Source of the DNA: Oscarella lobularis
Lineage: Eukaryota; Porifera; Homoscleromorpha; Homosclerophorida; Oscarellidae
Length of the DNA stretch: 64,000 nucleotides
Assembly (NCBI RefSeq): GCF_947507565.1
Contig: NC_089185.1
Coordinates: 2,356,001 to 2,420,000, forward strand
Direction of reading: 5' to 3'
The translations under genes and the position numbers were made by a program. Below, piece by piece: positions 60,206 through 64,000 of this stretch (within the stretch, counting starts at the first letter, position 1; each line of letters starts with the position of its first letter). Under the pieces are notes generated by a model. The model saw only the letters and a list, made by a program, of their open reading frames with translations. It did no database searches and was not told the origin of the DNA.

Positions 60206-60375
60206 GATTGCGAGCCCATCAGGAGCGCGAATTCAAACGCGATCTGCTACTTTTAACCCGGATGAGTGGTGTATACGCCGGAAGGTGTATACGCCGGAAG
60301 AGTGGGATATAGACCGGAAGAGTGGGATAACCGAGATACGCCACTCTAATAAGCGCTCCTGATTGGCTCGCAATC
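60206..60375. mobile_element. Short TIR element (about 170 bp) with internal tandem units
   Basis: Inverted ends gattgcgagcccatcaggag (60206) and its near-perfect complement (60354-60375, one mismatch in 22). Inside are imperfect direct repeats based on gtgtatacgccggaag (60269-60325). Noncoding. Confidence 0.75.
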
Positions 60376-60541
60376 ACGTGCCATTATATAAATTCGGTCA
60401 GACCACGGATACATCATCTCTTGAGTGCATATATATAGGAAACTAGTTTCTTTGATGGATCGTTTCCGCCCGATCCGTTGGGCGTCTGTGCTTGTCGACC
60501 AACGCGTGCGCAACTTCCCATCGCCGCTCACCAGGGCACGT

Positions 60542-60575
60542 CAGAGCTATAAATAAATATTTATTTATAGCTCTG
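60542..60575. repeat. Perfect 34-bp palindrome
   Basis: cagagctataaataaat is followed directly by its exact reverse complement, with no loop. It is AT-rich in the centre. It could be a cruciform or the relic of an inverted-repeat insertion. Confidence 0.9.
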
Positions 60576-61119
60576 GGACACCTACGCTTCCGCGCTGCAT
60601 GCGCCGTCGACCGCAAATAGCGGATGTGCGTCAATCAATTATTTCGGTTAGGGAACGAGTCTTTAGTTTTGTCTGCATGAACATCAACTTCCTTTTTGGT
60701 CTAGACGTCTCAAGTGTGTATTTACACTACCCCATGCAAGGTGCACGTGACCCAGCCATGCATATGCATCGCAAACGATCGACGTCTCTGCTTGCCACGC
60801 AAGCAGGCATTTCTGGATTTGATAGGAGATTTAGGAATCCCAAGCAGGGCTTTAATTTCTACCGACTAGAGCTATAGAGCTACTAGTAGGAAACTCGTCG
60901 TCGCGAAGGCTCATTCAGTTGCTTTCTGAATTAAGTGTCGCCGCAAGCTCGGTCGATCCAACGTATGTACGCGTGCGTGCATGGCTCGTTAGCGATGGAA
61001 AAAAACGATTAAGGTCCCGGATTTGATCGCCAGGCGTTAGGACCGATTCGAACGCTTTTTGCGTGCCTATCCGCCCCTGACGCGCCTTCTGCACGTAGGC
61101 AACGCCGTCCGAATCCAAA

Positions 61120-61440
61120 TCGGGTGTGCTTCAGTAAGTAAAAGGTTTGGGGGGCCCCACTCGCAACGGGACAATTCGACTATTGCTACAAAAAGAACGG
61201 ACTCCCCGTAACAGTCGCCATCAAGCACAAACGAAACGTCGTCAACATGATGTCATGAACAATGCCACGTCGGCTCCTTTCCTTTCTCCATGAACGCTTG
61301 CATGAAGATTAAATAAATTACACAGTCAAATCGAAGTGGATATATTCGTCCGGCTGCGGATGTGAGAGAAAACAATCTTCTACATGTCCACCTGCACACT
61401 AACTGATCCGAAGGGCAACGACAGATCGAATGAGGAGAAG
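61120..61440. repeat. Segmental repeat, second copy of 55720-56100
   Basis: Same ordered landmarks as the first copy. It is followed at about 61600-61750 by sequence resembling 56250-56500. No intact gene. Confidence 0.7.
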
Positions 61441-61854
61441 GAGCTAAATAGTCGTGTCGCTTATGTAAAATAAGAACGAGCTCCATCTGAGAGGCAATAC
61501 TTTCGCACAGAATTACAGTTATAAATAGTTGACCACAAATATATCCACCCACGTGGTGGATAAAATCATCTCCTCCTTTTGAAGCGATAGAAAAGGATGT
61601 TGAGTTTCGAAGACGCCAGCTAGCTCTATATAATCCGACTTGTCTTTAGAACCTTTCCACGCTCTCGGAGACCCGTCCATTTCAAAGACAAAAACGACGA
61701 CGACAACTACAAAGCATGCGACGTATATATAAAGTCAGGGTCCTCGGGCCATCATCAGGTTTTTCCGCAGCTGTGGCTTGTACGAGAAGTGGCTTGTACG
61801 AGAGGTATAACTTTTCTTACCGTTTTTACGTTTTAATTAAATTGTGTTAGCTAA

Positions 61855-64000
61855 CTCCAATGCCAATGCGTGGACAATCAGAGACGATGTCTGGTTTATC
61901 TGAAGACCGTCTCTGTGAAAAGTTCAATTCTACGCGAGGAGCCACTTTTGGGTGGTATGTTTCCTCCTGTACAGTGAAGCGTTCTTTGAGGACGTATTGA
62001 TGTATCATTGGAGGCAACGTAAAGTAAGTTTGTCTCTCGATTGAAAAGGAAGCAGCAACGCAACTGAAGAAGAAAGAAGATTGCAAATAATAGTAGATAG
62101 ACGGGCTTTTATATAATACGGTCACGATAATGATGTCGACACGCGCATACAATGCTTAGAATGTAGAGCTGTAGTCTTGGAAGGAGAAGCCGGCGAGTTG
62201 AAGATAAGTTACGCTTTTGTCGTTTTTTAGCAATATGGCACTGACGTTCTCTTTTAGGATTTCGGGGTCCTAGGCATGACCCCGTCATCAAAAACTGCCG
62301 ATCCGGGGTCCTGGGCATGACCCCGTTATCAAAAACTGCCCGCGAATGAAACGGTAGAGGATGTGCAATTTTTGTCATTTTATTAAATAAAATTTTCCTC
62401 CCTTTCCCTATTCTTGAGCAGTTTTTGTTAACGGGGTCTTGCTCAGGACCCCGAGGAGCAGTTTTTTTTGACGGGGTCTTGCTCAGGACCCCAATCTCCT
62501 ACAAAACAAAATTAGAATTGCTACTTTTGCTCTCTTGAAATCATACCTGCCCGCCCAGGATACGGTTCGAGGGTCATGCATGAAGCTAAAAGGAAACATC
62601 TTTCCTTGCGCGTTTGGCCACAGAAAAACCTCGGTTTTGTCATTGACTGAATTGACACGCTGCCGCAATCTCCTTTGCATCTTCTGCCTTCCTGAATTCA
62701 ATTCTCTATATGAAGTTTATGCAATGATCTTCACTGATTGAAATTTTTTTCACCTTAACCTTTTTTGATCATTTCTGAACCGCTGCAACGTTACTATACT
62801 TTTGATTCTTCCAGTATTGACGCCAAAAATGTTTCGTTTTTACAGAACCGTCTATCTTGAGCCAGAGCCAACCAAAGACACTCCTACGATTCCTTAGCCA
62901 CGCACTGAGTTCTTCTCGCTAGCATGTCACTTTCCAATAAACGAGCCAGCATTTACTGACTGTCGTAACTGCTTTGGAGGGCTATTGAAGTAGAACCGCA
63001 TGCCAGCCAAACGTTCTCATTTTTTGGCCAGTAATAGATTCTAAATGACGACCTGATTGGGTTCCGTCACTACTCTTTCCAGACGGTACGTTACTCAGAA
63101 CCGTGTACAAGAGTAATTTGAATGACGAATGCAAACTTTCTGGACGCAAAAGCCTAGAGGAGAAAAGTTGCCATACGTACCGGCACTGTTTATCAACCGA
63201 AGTCCTCTACCCTGCTTTTATGTAGAGATGAATTCCAAAAGATACTCGATCTTCCTTTCTCCTCTATAAAATAAAACGAATTGAATACTAATTATGAAGT
63301 TATTTATTTATTTACTTTCTTTTAGTATTAACTAATGTATCACCTTGTGTCAATCCACGGAAAAAAAATTGTCAGTCAGCTTTTTGAGATTGCCCAGAAA
63401 CAAAGAAAGAAAGAAAAGAAGTCTCGTCTAAGACGTAGCTTTCTTTGGCTTTGTCATAATAGACTCCGTTGATACAAACCTACCGTCGCTCCTGTGCTGT
63501 TAGTGTAGCCACGGGTTCTAGTATCCGTGGTGTAGCGGTCCTGGCCTATTCCCTAAAGGTGGGGGCCCCTAGGTTTGAGAGGAATGCGGCAAATTTCGTT
63601 TACGTACAGCGCATCGAATGCATCACGCGGAGGACCAGCATTAATGAAAAAGTCGCCGCTCGAACACATGAGGGAGAAAACAGATGAAAAACGGCTCTCC
63701 GAGTCGGAATCTGCCCGCAGAGGCTATCTTATGCCCGCCCAATAACGGCCGCGCAGTCAGGCGGCACTTACTGCTGCAAAAACGACTTCTGCTTCATTGC
63801 AAAAACGGGGCCGAGCAAAGAACCGGGAACTCGGAGCACGTGCTGAAAGCATAGCTATGCTGAAAGGTAGGCGTGCCTTCGCGCTAAACATTTGCAAAAA
63901 TCGCGATTCGGTGTCGTACACATTCAGAATTTCAGTAAAATCTTTCTGCATTCGTCTGCATTCTATCGTGAGCCGCTTGCACGTGGTCCAACGGATAAAC
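61855..64000. repeat. Large dispersed repeat, copy C (runs off the window)
   Basis: Direct copy of 21826-24050, including the inverted GGGGTCC/GGACCCC arrays (62262-62494). The final 100 bp match the 3' end of the TP53I3-like gene on the minus strand (VYPLDHVQAAHDRM-type frame), so a third TP53I3-like copy should begin beyond the window end. Confidence 0.8.

Noticed and set aside
63525-63600. tRNA-like or tRNA-derived SINE segment with box A-like tgtagcggtcctggc and box B-like aggtttgagagg.
   Set aside because: Stems do not pair convincingly and box B has several mismatches; not called as a tRNA or SINE.
1-64000. CRISPR arrays, operons, prokaryotic promoters or rRNA.
   Set aside because: None seen; the spliced metazoan genes make prokaryotic features inappropriate.

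Overview
The window is animal genomic DNA, most likely from a sponge. Genes are intron-rich with very short introns (about 40-60 bp) or intronless. Protein families are metazoan: RNF213, collagen IV NC1, BTB-Kelch, C-type lectin/EGF/Kazal mosaics and a DAPK-like COR/death-domain protein. The compact introns and a collagen IV-type NC1 gene suggest a homoscleromorph sponge (an Oscarella or Corticium relative); this placement is inference from gene content.

Layout. 1-18.5 kb (+): most of a giant RNF213/mysterin-type AAA+ E3 ubiquitin ligase gene, 5' end outside the window. 18.97-19.43 kb: a stop-ridden partial copy of one RNF213 3' segment. 19.44-21.2 kb (+): a COR-like domain followed by two death domains. 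21.4-27.4 kb: dispersed repeats, a decayed TP53I3-like quinone oxidoreductase copy (-) and a 735-bp foldback element. 27.7-28.9 kb (+): an intact single-exon Golgi sulfotransferase. 28.9-32.7 kb: a wrecked Ty3/gypsy element carrying an internal inversion and a nested 561-bp terminal-inverted-repeat element. 32.8-34.3 kb (-): an apparently intact TP53I3-like gene. 35.2-36.2 kb: a frame-disrupted putative membrane protein. 36.6-38.3 kb: a 1.7-kb foldback with minisatellite arms, ending about 50 bp before an intact intronless BTB-BACK-Kelch gene (38.35-40.06 kb). 41.3-42.0 kb: a hAT transposon remnant.

42.4-55.1 kb (+): three tandem copies of a secreted mosaic gene whose order is signal peptide, H-type-lectin-like units, follistatin/Kazal, more H-lectin-like units, C-type lectin domain, two EGF domains and a second C-type lectin domain. 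Copy 3 looks intact; copies 1 and 2 are damaged. 56.8-58.3 kb (-): a three-member family of secreted cysteine-rich proteins with one intact member. 59.1-59.9 kb (-): a two-exon gene encoding a signal peptide directly joined to a collagen IV-type NC1 domain without a Gly-X-Y region. 60-64 kb: short inverted-repeat elements and another copy of the large repeat that flanks the TP53I3 copies.

Biologically the window mixes intracellular defence and ubiquitin signalling (RNF213, COR/death-domain, BTB-Kelch) with secreted recognition and matrix proteins (lectin mosaics, Cys-rich peptides, NC1). The strongest recurring theme is local duplication followed by decay, with much of the intergenic space built from inverted-repeat mobile elements.
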